A DNA stretch of 64,000 nucleotides, taken from NCBI RefSeq assembly GCF_030376605.1, contig NZ_JARRAE010000008.1, positions 100,421 through 164,420 of the forward strand, written 5' to 3'. Shown here in pieces: positions 1-8,878 of the stretch (position 1 is the first letter of the stretch; the number at the start of each line of letters is the position of its first letter). The notes beneath the pieces are model-generated. The model saw nothing but the letters and a program-made list of their open reading frames with translations. It searched no databases and was not told where the DNA came from. The DNA comes from Pseudochrobactrum sp. sp1633. GTDB lineage: Bacteria > Pseudomonadota > Alphaproteobacteria > Rhizobiales > Rhizobiaceae. Position numbers and translations under genes: made by a program.

Positions 1-512
1 GCTTTGCGGCCGACTTCAGCACCAGCCTCACCACCATTCGGGCCCGTATTCGCGATACGGTGATTGCGATGCAAGACCTACTCAAAACGCGCATTAAAGA
101 GGCCGAGGTCGACCTCAAGCGCGTGCCAGAATGGAGCAAGCTCACCCAGCAGGAGCAAACCGAACTGTTGGGTAGCCTGGAGCGTTTGATTGTGGAAATG
201 ACACCTGATTTGTTGGGGCTCAATTCCATTACCAACAAGCTCTCTGAGATGCAGGATGAAGTGCAGGGCTTGAAACACAGTATTGAGCGTCTGGGAACGA
301 AGCGGATTAAGGAGGAGCTTGAAGCTGAGATTCCTGTAGCAAGTGCTTTCAATGAACCGAAACCAGCCATCGCGCGCAGCATCAAAGCACGGACCAAGAT
401 CACCACGATGGGTGACCTGGATGCGCTGATCACGCAACTACAACAGCTGCGTGGAGAACTGAAGTATGCCCACGCCTTTGCCCTCAATCTCGAACTGCAG
501 GACGACCTATGA
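1..512 (+). CDS. brxC: BrxC, C-terminal end (partial, cut by left edge)
   Basis: The frame is open from the first bases with no stop before 512, so this is the tail (about 170 residues) of a longer gene that begins off the window. The visible part is mostly charged, helix-forming sequence without a catalytic motif. I assign it to BrxC, the large P-loop ATPase of BREX, because it immediately precedes pglX with a 4-base ATGA overlap, which is the standard brxC-pglX order. The Walker motifs would lie upstream and cannot be seen, so the identity rests mainly on context. Confidence 0.72.
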   Translation, partial: FAADFSTSLTTIRARIRDTVIAMQDLLKTRIKEAEVDLKRVPEWSKLTQQEQTELLGSLERLIVEMTPDLLGLNSITNKLSEMQDEVQGLKHSIERLGTKRIKEELEAEIPVASAFNEPKPAIARSIKARTKITTMGDLDALITQLQQLRGELKYAHAFALNLELQDDL

Positions 513-3500
513 CTTTTGAAAAAAAGGAGGCTTTCGATCAAACCACCCGAGGGCGTCTGCAAAAGCTGGTTAACAGTTGTCGTCGTTTGCTGTCCGATGA
601 ATTCAGCATCCAGCTTCAACAAACCTATGGCCTAGATCCAAAGACAGGTGAAGTTACGCCCATGGCGCGGCTCACCCATCTGGATGATCGGCAACGCCAC
701 ACGGCTGAGGTGCTGCGCCAAACCCTGGCGCACTATCTGGGCGCGGATGCCGACGATACCGATCACCGCATCGCCGTGCTCAATCGCATGGTTCGGGAGC
801 AGGCCTTTACCGTGCTCAACCGCCTGGCAGCACTGCTGATGATGGAAGCGCGTGGGCAGTTGATAGAGTCGGTCAGCAAGGGCTACCAATCGCGTGGCTG
901 TCAGCTCTACAGCAAGATTGCTGGTACCGCCTTGGGAGACACCGGCCAGGCGTATCATGTCTATCTGTTCAGCGTGTTTGATGAACTGGCACAAGAGCTG
1001 CCCGCTCTGTTTGATCGCTATGCGGCTAATGGCTTGCTGTTCCCGCGCGAAACTGCCCTGCGTCCGCTGCTGGATGAACTCAACCACTTTGAGATTGAGC
1101 CTCTCTGGGGCGAAGACGAAACCATCGGCTGGATCTATCAATACTTCAACTCGCCGGAAGAGCGAAAGGACATGCGCAAAGCAAGAGCTCCACGGACAAG
1201 CCGTGAGCTCGCTGTACGCAACCAGTTTTTCACGCCGCGCTACGTGGTGGAGTTTTTGGTCGATAACACGCTGGGGCGCCTCTGGTTTAATGCCACTGGC
1301 GGGCAAACGGATCTGCGCGACCGTTGCCAATACTTGCTGGTCAAGTCCGACGAGCAACCACAGGCAACCGTCAAACTGCGCGACCCCCGTACCCTGAAGC
1401 TGCTGGACCCGGCCTGCGGATCGATGCACTTCGGCTTGTATGCCTTCGATCTGTTTGCGGAGATCTATCGGGAAGCCTGGACCTGGGAACAGCAGCATGG
1501 CCCCGGCTCCTTAGATGTTTCCACTCAGCCCCAGGCTGCGTTCAAACCACTCAGCCAAACCTATGGCGATGAAGCGAGCTTTCTGCGCGATGTGCCACGT
1601 TTAATCATCGAGCACAACCTCTACGGAGTGGACATTGATCCGCGTGCCGCGCAGATCGCCACCTTGGCGCTGTGGCTGCGGGCACAGCGTGCCTGGCATG
1701 AGACAAACGTAAAAGCCAAAGATCGTCCGCGTATTGGGCAGAGCCATGTGGTTGCAGCAGTCGCCCCACCAGCAGAGCGTGAGTTGCGCCAGCTGTTTGC
1801 CGAGCAACTTGATCCACTCGACGCAGATCTGTTCGAGAAGACTCTTCAGATGTTGAAGCACCTCCCAGAAACGGGTGTATTACTCAAAGTAGAGCGAGAT
1901 CTACCTCGATTAATCAAGCATGTATATGGAGGCAAAGGTACGGGCTTGTTTGCTCAGCAAGAAGTAGAAATTTGGCAGAAAGCTGAGGCGCGTCTACGTA
2001 GCGCGCTTATTGCATTTTCGCAGACTGCAAAAAGCACTTATCAAAGCCACTTATTCGCACAGGATGCCCTGCAAGGATTGCGATTAGTAGATATGTGCAG
2101 CGAAATATTTGACGTCATAGTGATGAATCCTCCGTTTGGGGCTCTTAGTCTTGGCAGTAAAGAGAATCTAACGAAATCATATCCATTTTCAAAAAATGAT
2201 CTGCTCGCAATTTTCGTCGAGCGAGCTCTAGAGCTCCTAAGTCCAGGAGGGAGAGTTGGGGCCATTACTTCACGTGCATGCTTCTTTCTCTCCAGCTTTG
2301 AAAAATGGCGAGCAAATGTTGCACTAAAGAAAGGTGAGCCGGAGTGCTTTGCTGATTTCGGCCATGGGGTAATGGATGATGCAATGGTGGAAGCTGCAGC
2401 ATACGTTTTTCGGAAGCCTAATAGTGACCAAAAATATGAAGCCGAAAACTTCCCATGCATTCGAGTGCTCAAAGACGAAGATAAGAACTCTGCGCTCCTG
2501 AAGGCCATCAAAAATACCGGCGATAGTAATTACTTCCTTGCAAATATTGATTCGTTTGAATTTTCGCCCGGCAAAGCGTTTACCTATTGGGTGCCAAAAG
2601 AAATTTTAGAAAAACTCAACAAATTTAAACCAATTGAAGGAAGTCAAGCAACGGTTAAAGTGGGGCTGCAAACCGGTGATGACTGGAGATTTCTACGTCA
2701 ATGGTGGGAGGTTGACAATGCAGACATTGCTGATGCTTCCAGAATCGAAAACGACGGTCAAGGCTCGTGTTCGGAGAAAATTAGAAGCAGCATTCGTAAG
2801 CAAACAACGATTGGTAGTTGCAAGTGGGCAATGTATTCAAAAACGGATTATTCGGCACCTTGGTACTCTCCGCTTTTGCAAGTGGTCAATTGGAAAAATG
2901 ACGGCGATCATTTCCAACATTTTTTCGATGTGAATGGAAAACTAAGAAGCCGACCTCAAAATTTGGAGTACTACTTCCTGCCGGGTTTTAGCTACATGCT
3001 CCGGTCTTTCAGACTCGTTCCGTATATTGTTCCTGCCGGAGCCGTGCCAACAGCGGGCCGTTCGCAAGTTTTTCCTCTGGGGGAAAATATACTGGATGTG
3101 TTTGCTATTTGCTCATCTAATCTGGGAAGCGCGGTCGCTCGCTTTAATGGCGAAAACTTTGCTAGGCCGAAATTTCAGGCTGGCATGGTTCAAGGGATTC
3201 CATCAATCAAATTTGATTTGGAATTAAAAGGGCTCATCCAGGATAAAGTCAAAAGCGAAGTTGAAACGCGTAGAAAAATTTTTCAGTTACACGAACCATT
3301 TGTTGAATTTGTTTTGCCGGCATATTTAGTGGATGTAAACGAATCATTGTCATGGCAAAAGGACTCTTTGCTGGGGCACGAACTTGAACTGAAGGTCGCT
3401 TCGGCTTACGGCCTGAGCTCTCAAGAACTTGAAGCACTTGAGAAGGATGTTTTTGAGGCCATTGAAAGTCAGTCAAAAATATCATTGCCAGATGATGGGC

Positions 3501-4549
3501 CAGATTGTGATGAGAGTGACGAAAGTTCCGATACACCGGAATCGGCTGAAGTTATTGACGAAAGCCCCAAGTCTGTTGCAGATGGGTTTATATCCTATCT
3601 CGTAGGATGTTCGTTTGGCAGATGGGATATTCGAATAGCAACGTCTGGTTGGAAGCAAAGTGGAGATATTGATCCATTTTCACCAGTTTCTTGTTGCCCA
3701 CCAGGCGTTCTCCGTAATGGTTCTGAAACCATTTTGGATGATGGCTCACAAGCGCTGTATCCAATTAGCGTATTCCCATTTGGTGTTGCCGCTGAAAATG
3801 CATCAGAGAGTGACGACCTGGTAAAACATATCGAGAAATCACTCCGATATATTTTCAATTCAAACTCAGACTCTAAAGAGCAAGATTTGCTTTTAAAGTT
3901 GGGGTTCTCTTCTATACGAGACTACATAGGAAAGCCTGCAGGATTTTTTGCAGACCATCTGCAGCGATACTCAAAAAGCCGACGTAAAGCGCCCATTTAC
4001 TGGCCTCTTGCCACCGCTTCGGGTAGCTACACGCTCTGGGTCTATTACCCATCACTGAATAATCAGACGCTGTTTACAGCGGTCAATGATTTTCTCGATG
4101 GCCCCAACGGGAAACTGACGCAAGTCTGTCGTGAGTGTGCAGGTTTACGTACTAAAGGCAGCGGCCGCTCTCGTGATGAGGAAAAGCAGTACGAAACGCT
4201 GCAAATCTTTGAGCAAGAGCTCACTGAGCTGCGCGATACCTTGCTCAAGATTGCACCGACCTACCAGCCTAATCATGACGACGGCGTGCAAATCACCGCC
4301 GCACCGCTCTGGCCACTATTCCGCCACAAGCCCTGGCAAAAGGTGTTGAAAGACACCTGGGCCAAACTGGAAAAAGGCGACTACGACTGGGCGCATCTGG
4401 CCATGGCCTACTGGCCAGAACGCGTGCGCGAAAAATGCAAGACCGACAAATCGCTGGCCATCGCCCATGGGCTGGAGGATCTATACGTGGAGCCCGAGGC
4501 TGCCCCCAAGAAAACTCGCGGAATAAAGAAGGCCGGGGGTGAGGCATGA
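509..4549 (+). CDS. pglX: BREX-1 adenine-specific DNA methyltransferase PglX
   Basis: A 1346-residue BREX methyltransferase that in characterised systems marks host DNA with N6-methyladenine at a non-palindromic site, allowing self/non-self discrimination. The SAM-binding motif DPACGS is at residues 300-305 and the amino-methyltransferase catalytic motif NPPF at 540-543. The C-terminal half would carry target recognition, and an acidic D/E/S-rich linker lies at about residues 990-1020. The start overlaps the brxC stop (ATGA) and the stop overlaps the next gene in the same way. Roughly bases 1850-3990 are visibly richer in A/T than the two ends of the gene, which suggests exchange of the recognition region. 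The family call is firm; the recognised sequence cannot be read. Confidence 0.93.
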   Translation: MTFEKKEAFDQTTRGRLQKLVNSCRRLLSDEFSIQLQQTYGLDPKTGEVTPMARLTHLDDRQRHTAEVLRQTLAHYLGADADDTDHRIAVLNRMVREQAFTVLNRLAALLMMEARGQLIESVSKGYQSRGCQLYSKIAGTALGDTGQAYHVYLFSVFDELAQELPALFDRYAANGLLFPRETALRPLLDELNHFEIEPLWGEDETIGWIYQYFNSPEERKDMRKARAPRTSRELAVRNQFFTPRYVVEFLVDNTLGRLWFNATGGQTDLRDRCQYLLVKSDEQPQATVKLRDPRTLKLLDPACGSMHFGLYAFDLFAEIYREAWTWEQQHGPGSLDVSTQPQAAFKPLSQTYGDEASFLRDVPRLIIEHNLYGVDIDPRAAQIATLALWLRAQRAWHETNVKAKDRPRIGQSHVVAAVAPPAERELRQLFAEQLDPLDADLFEKTLQMLKHLPETGVLLKVERDLPRLIKHVYGGKGTGLFAQQEVEIWQKAEARLRSALIAFSQTAKSTYQSHLFAQDALQGLRLVDMCSEIFDVIVMNPPFGALSLGSKENLTKSYPFSKNDLLAIFVERALELLSPGGRVGAITSRACFFLSSFEKWRANVALKKGEPECFADFGHGVMDDAMVEAAAYVFRKPNSDQKYEAENFPCIRVLKDEDKNSALLKAIKNTGDSNYFLANIDSFEFSPGKAFTYWVPKEILEKLNKFKPIEGSQATVKVGLQTGDDWRFLRQWWEVDNADIADASRIENDGQGSCSEKIRSSIRKQTTIGSCKWAMYSKTDYSAPWYSPLLQVVNWKNDGDHFQHFFDVNGKLRSRPQNLEYYFLPGFSYMLRSFRLVPYIVPAGAVPTAGRSQVFPLGENILDVFAICSSNLGSAVARFNGENFARPKFQAGMVQGIPSIKFDLELKGLIQDKVKSEVETRRKIFQLHEPFVEFVLPAYLVDVNESLSWQKDSLLGHELELKVASAYGLSSQELEALEKDVFEAIESQSKISLPDDGPDCDESDESSDTPESAEVIDESPKSVADGFISYLVGCSFGRWDIRIATSGWKQSGDIDPFSPVSCCPPGVLRNGSETILDDGSQALYPISVFPFGVAAENASESDDLVKHIEKSLRYIFNSNSDSKEQDLLLKLGFSSIRDYIGKPAGFFADHLQRYSKSRRKAPIYWPLATASGSYTLWVYYPSLNNQTLFTAVNDFLDGPNGKLTQVCRECAGLRTKGSGRSRDEEKQYETLQIFEQELTELRDTLLKIAPTYQPNHDDGVQITAAPLWPLFRHKPWQKVLKDTWAKLEKGDYDWAHLAMAYWPERVREKCKTDKSLAIAHGLEDLYVEPEAAPKKTRGIKKAGGEA

Positions 4550-6354
4550 TTCAGGACGTCAAAGCCTCCCCTGTTAGTTTTTACTTCAATCCGGATGGGG
4601 CCAGTTCTTTTTTCATCCCCAAGTACCAGCGTGAGTACGTTTGGGGCTGGTCGAACTGGGATGCGCTATTCAACGATCTGGATGAGTCGCCTTCTGGTCA
4701 CTTCTTGGGGTCGATCATTTGCGTCAACGGCCAGAAGGACTCGATGGCAGGTGGCAAGCTGGAACTGATCGATGGCCAGCAGCGCTTTACCACCATCAGC
4801 CTGCTGTTCTGCGCGCTGTACGACAAGCTGAAGACGAACCCTGAGCCGGATGACGACTTCAACGTTGAGATAGTGAACCTGAAGAACCGCATCTTCATCA
4901 AGGCGAACAATCAATGGCGCTTTGAGCCCAGCGAGCAGATGCAGAACAAGGCGGACTTCCAGCGGATTCTGAGTGAGCTTTTTCCCAAGCTGGTCACTGC
5001 ACCCAAAGGGCTGGCCAACTTCGGGAATCGCCGTATCGCGAAGGCTTACAAGTATTTCCGTGAGCGGCTTGCGCCATTTGACATTAGCCAAGCCATGGCG
5101 CTGCTTGAAAAACTCAAGTGCGCGATCCTGGTCAAAATTGAGGTTCAAAGCCATTCGGACGCATTCATGTTGTTCGAGTCGATCAACAACCGAGGCATTC
5201 CATTGTCGGCCATCGACATCATCAAGAACAATTTGCTGGCAGAACTCGATAAGCGCCCTGACTACGGCATTGACCGGGCGTTTGATGAGTGGAAAGACTT
5301 GATTGATTTGCTCCCTGATCCGGCCGTGCAAGAGCGCTTCTTGCGGCAGCTGTACAATGTGTTCAAGTACCTCAAGCGGGTGGAGGTCAAAGGCTGTTCA
5401 AGAGCAACGCGCTCCAATCTCATCACCATTTACGACACCTTGTTACGCAAGCGCCCGGTGTGGCTTTTCCACGCTCTGCAATCCCAGGGAAAGATCTATT
5501 CGGCGCTGCTCAATCCGGCGGCGGCTAAAGATGAATGGAGCGAAGGCACTGCGGCCAACTTGCAAGACCTGCAGCGCCTAGGTGCAGCACCGGCTTATGC
5601 GTTTTTGCTATGGGTGAGCCAGGTTGCCCTGAGTAAGGCGTGGGATGAAAGCGAGGCGTTGAGTCAAATGGCCGCTCTGCTCACCAAGTGGTTCTTCTGG
5701 CGAAACCTTACCGATATGCCACCAACCCGTGAGCTCGATCCGATGTTCGTGGAGTTGATTGGCGAGCTGTTGCAAAAGATGCGTGCGAGTTCAATTGCCA
5801 AGCTGGACGAATTTGTGAAGCACGCGAGTGGCTGGTTGCTGGCGCGTGCCGCCCCCGAGAATGTGTGTGATGCCCGCCTGAAGGGCGATGTGTACCTTGA
5901 CAACTACGAGGCCACTCGCTTCATGCTGTGCAAGCTCGAAGAAGTGCACCAGACCCGCGAGAACAAGCGCGACCTATGGACGCACGACGCAAACGATCGT
6001 CCCGTTTTCACGGTTGAGCACATCTTGCCCAAAACAGAAAACCTTGGCCCAGGCTGGGTGGCCATGCTGGAACTCAACAGCAAGGACACTGCTGACCTCA
6101 TACGCCAGCGCTGCGCCCACCAACTCGGCAACCTAACCCTGAGTGGGTACAACTCCAAACTAGGCACGATGGAGTTCATGAAGAAGCGTGATCGCCAGAA
6201 CGACAAGGGCGACTTCATCGGGTATCGCAATGGGCTGTATCTGAACGCTGATTTGGCCTCGTGCACCGAATGGAATGAGGCCGAGATGACGGCACGAACA
6301 GACAAGATGCTCAAGGAGGTGAAGTCCATCTTGAGCCTAAGGAGCAGCTTATGA
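4546..6354 (+). CDS. brxU: DUF262/DUF1524 GmrSD-type restriction enzyme (BrxU-like)
   Basis: A 602-residue protein with an N-terminal DUF262 domain: IPKYQREYVW near residues 24-33 and DGQQRFTT near 77-84, the ParB-like NTPase signature. The C-terminal DUF1524 HNH-type nuclease domain has VEHILP at about 490-495 with H492, and HQLGNLTLS from about residue 525. GmrSD/BrxU enzymes are type IV restriction enzymes that cut DNA carrying modified cytosines such as glucosylated hydroxymethylcytosine. It lies between pglX and pglZ with 4-base overlaps on both sides, the same position as brxU in the E. fergusonii pEFER BREX island. It probably widens defence to phages whose modified DNA escapes BREX. 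The fold is clear; the specificity is inferred. Confidence 0.85.
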   Translation: MIQDVKASPVSFYFNPDGASSFFIPKYQREYVWGWSNWDALFNDLDESPSGHFLGSIICVNGQKDSMAGGKLELIDGQQRFTTISLLFCALYDKLKTNPEPDDDFNVEIVNLKNRIFIKANNQWRFEPSEQMQNKADFQRILSELFPKLVTAPKGLANFGNRRIAKAYKYFRERLAPFDISQAMALLEKLKCAILVKIEVQSHSDAFMLFESINNRGIPLSAIDIIKNNLLAELDKRPDYGIDRAFDEWKDLIDLLPDPAVQERFLRQLYNVFKYLKRVEVKGCSRATRSNLITIYDTLLRKRPVWLFHALQSQGKIYSALLNPAAAKDEWSEGTAANLQDLQRLGAAPAYAFLLWVSQVALSKAWDESEALSQMAALLTKWFFWRNLTDMPPTRELDPMFVELIGELLQKMRASSIAKLDEFVKHASGWLLARAAPENVCDARLKGDVYLDNYEATRFMLCKLEEVHQTRENKRDLWTHDANDRPVFTVEHILPKTENLGPGWVAMLELNSKDTADLIRQRCAHQLGNLTLSGYNSKLGTMEFMKKRDRQNDKGDFIGYRNGLYLNADLASCTEWNEAEMTARTDKMLKEVKSILSLRSSL

Positions 6355-8873
6355 GCATTGCAGAGTTCATCCAAAACAAGGTTCTTCGCTCCCGTTTGCA
6401 AAAGACCGGCAGCCTTGTGGTGTATGACCCTACAGGCCACTACCAGGATGTCTGCAACGGCTTGGCTGATGAAACACTGTTGGTTGTCGATGCATCGAAG
6501 AGCAGTATTGAGAGCCGGGTTGGGGCGATGCAGGGTCTGCGTGATGTGATTGAACGTCAGCTCGCTGGGTTGTTGGTTTACGTGCCTGCCAAGGCTCCAG
6601 AAAGTGATGAGGAACGGCAATCTGACCCGTTCGCCCCCATTGCGGCTGCGGGAGCGATTTTCCCGGACGGCGACGGCGATAGCTTTGAGAGTCTTTGCCT
6701 TAAAGCGAAGCCAGATCACACCACCGCAATCAGGACGATCTTTGCTCAGGATGCATCGCCAAGCTTTGCCGTGGTGGATGCGATCAGTGGTGGTTTGGGT
6801 TGGCCCAACTTGCGAGCATTACTGGTAGTCGAGTCCGCTCGGGACATTCTGTTTGCGTTGCTTGTGCCAAATGCTGCACAGCAGACGGCATTGAAAGGCA
6901 GCGACAGCTGGGTGACAGAGGCACGTGATTTGCTCCGCAACAGCATGGGCCTGTCATTAAAGACCCAGGGTAAAACATGGGACTCGGTTGCTAATGAGCT
7001 ATGGCGCTTTGTTTTGTTCAGCGAGTTTGTGTTTGATCTGCCTGGTGCATTGCCCTCCAGCTTGAGCGATGTGCCGCGCGCAGAAACGCAGGCCAAGCCT
7101 TTGATTGAAGATCTCTGCGATCGCATGCGGAATGACCGCCGCACGCAGAGTGCCTACATTGACCGTGCGGAAGATATAGAGAAGGAGCTCAATCTGGTCA
7201 GCCAATTTACTGGCTGGTCTGATCTAGGTGCTCGCGACACCTTCCCGTTTGAGGAACGTACGTTTTTGAGTCGGGCGGTCGAAGGCATCTTGTGTGATGA
7301 CATCGACCGGGTTCGGAGCATTTCAGAGCGTCATCAGCAATCTGTGTGGACGGGCAAAGGCGAGAGCCGTGCCCAGTGGGATTTGATTCGATCAGCCACT
7401 GAGCTACTGCAAACCTGCGATGATATGGAGCGGCAACTTGCAGACAACGCACGCAATCTTGATTTGCTGCTGGCCTTTTATGTAGGCAGCCTGCGTGAAG
7501 CTGATCGCTTACATCGTGAGTTCGAACAGGCGGTTAGCGATTACGACTGGCAAGACGCACAAGGGGTCATGACGCCGGTCAAGCAGCAGGTGCGTAAGCA
7601 GTACGGCAAGCTGGTTGAGAAGGTGCAGTTGATCTTTACTCGCCATGTGGAGCAAAGCGGATGGCCGTTGGCGGGCCAGCTATCGAACGCTGACGTATTT
7701 GACCGCATCGTCGCACCTAAGCTGCAGAAGAACGGCCACAAGGTTGCGTACTTTATGATCGATGCGCTGCGCTATGAATTGGGTGTAGCGCTTGTGCATC
7801 AACTGACCGAAGACGGCCAAGTTGAGCTGCAAGCTGCTATGGTGCAATTGCCTAGCATTACGCTGGTGGGTATGGCCAGCTTGCTGCCTGGCGCAGGACA
7901 GCTGCTGCGCATCAAAAATGACGACCAGAGCCTGGTGGCGATGTTGGGCGACCAGGTGGTGGGCACGGTTGCTCAGCGTATGGATGTATTTCGGAAGAAA
8001 TACGGCCAGCGCTTTGAAGAGGGGCGCCTGGAAGACTTTGTGCGTGGGCGATTTGATTTTTCACCCGAAACCGATTTGCTGGTGCTGCGCTCGGTGGAGA
8101 TCGATAGTCACTTTGAAAATCATCCCCACACAGCGCCAAGAGAAATTATCAATGCACTTAAACGAATCCGTGTGGCGATCCGCAAACTGAAGGAGCGCGG
8201 TTTTCATGAGGTGGTGATCGCGACCGACCATGGCTTCTTTATGAATACTCATGCCGGTGCCGGTGATGTGTGTAATAAGCCGTCCGGAAATTGGATTGGC
8301 ATCCATGATCGATGCGCACTTGGCGATGGTACTGGCGACGGCAATCACCTGGTGGTTTCAGCTGAAAAGATGGGTATTCGCGGTGACTTCGCCAAATGTG
8401 CTGCACCACACTCGCTGGCCTCCTATCGCAACGGTCTCCTGTACTACCACGGCGGCATTTCACTGCAAGAGTGCGTAGTGCCGGTCATTACGATGCAACT
8501 AAAAGCATCGAGCCAGCCGACTTTGCATAAAGCATCTGTGGCGATGAGTTACAAAAACAGCGCAAAGGTCATCACTACTCGTATGCCGGTGATTGACCTT
8601 TCGCTTGAGACGGCAGATATGTTCTCGATTGAGAACGACTTCGAGATTCTGCTGGAGGCACACGATAGCAAGGGCGAAGTTGTAGGCGAAGCCAAGGCTG
8701 GAGGCGCGGTAAATCCGGCGACTGGAACCTTGTCGTTGAAGCCTGGCGATAAGGTTCAAGTCACGATCAAGATGCAAATGGATTTCGAGGGAAAATTCAA
8801 GATAAAGGCTTTGAACCCCACGACTTATACGGTGTACTGTCAGCTCGACCTGGCAACTGATTATGCGGTGTAA
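6351..8873 (+). CDS. pglZ: BREX-1 PglZ alkaline-phosphatase-superfamily protein
   Basis: An 840-residue PglZ of type A. The hallmark metal-binding segments of the alkaline phosphatase superfamily are present: FMIDALRYE with D471, and IATDHGFF with D626 and H627. A mostly helical N-terminal 450 residues precedes the PglZ domain, and a beta-rich tail follows from about residue 730. PglZ is required for BREX in tested systems; its true substrate is not settled. The start codon overlaps the brxU stop (ATGA), and brxL begins 5 bases after the stop, consistent with a single messenger. Confidence 0.92.
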   Translation: MSIAEFIQNKVLRSRLQKTGSLVVYDPTGHYQDVCNGLADETLLVVDASKSSIESRVGAMQGLRDVIERQLAGLLVYVPAKAPESDEERQSDPFAPIAAAGAIFPDGDGDSFESLCLKAKPDHTTAIRTIFAQDASPSFAVVDAISGGLGWPNLRALLVVESARDILFALLVPNAAQQTALKGSDSWVTEARDLLRNSMGLSLKTQGKTWDSVANELWRFVLFSEFVFDLPGALPSSLSDVPRAETQAKPLIEDLCDRMRNDRRTQSAYIDRAEDIEKELNLVSQFTGWSDLGARDTFPFEERTFLSRAVEGILCDDIDRVRSISERHQQSVWTGKGESRAQWDLIRSATELLQTCDDMERQLADNARNLDLLLAFYVGSLREADRLHREFEQAVSDYDWQDAQGVMTPVKQQVRKQYGKLVEKVQLIFTRHVEQSGWPLAGQLSNADVFDRIVAPKLQKNGHKVAYFMIDALRYELGVALVHQLTEDGQVELQAAMVQLPSITLVGMASLLPGAGQLLRIKNDDQSLVAMLGDQVVGTVAQRMDVFRKKYGQRFEEGRLEDFVRGRFDFSPETDLLVLRSVEIDSHFENHPHTAPREIINALKRIRVAIRKLKERGFHEVVIATDHGFFMNTHAGAGDVCNKPSGNWIGIHDRCALGDGTGDGNHLVVSAEKMGIRGDFAKCAAPHSLASYRNGLLYYHGGISLQECVVPVITMQLKASSQPTLHKASVAMSYKNSAKVITTRMPVIDLSLETADMFSIENDFEILLEAHDSKGEVVGEAKAGGAVNPATGTLSLKPGDKVQVTIKMQMDFEGKFKIKALNPTTYTVYCQLDLATDYAV

Positions 8874-8878
8874 CAGTT

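Noticed and set aside
632..1498. Long minus-strand open frame (288 codons) opposite pglX
   Set aside because: It is the antisense of a conserved methyltransferase region, has no family motif and disagrees with the operon's coding strand.
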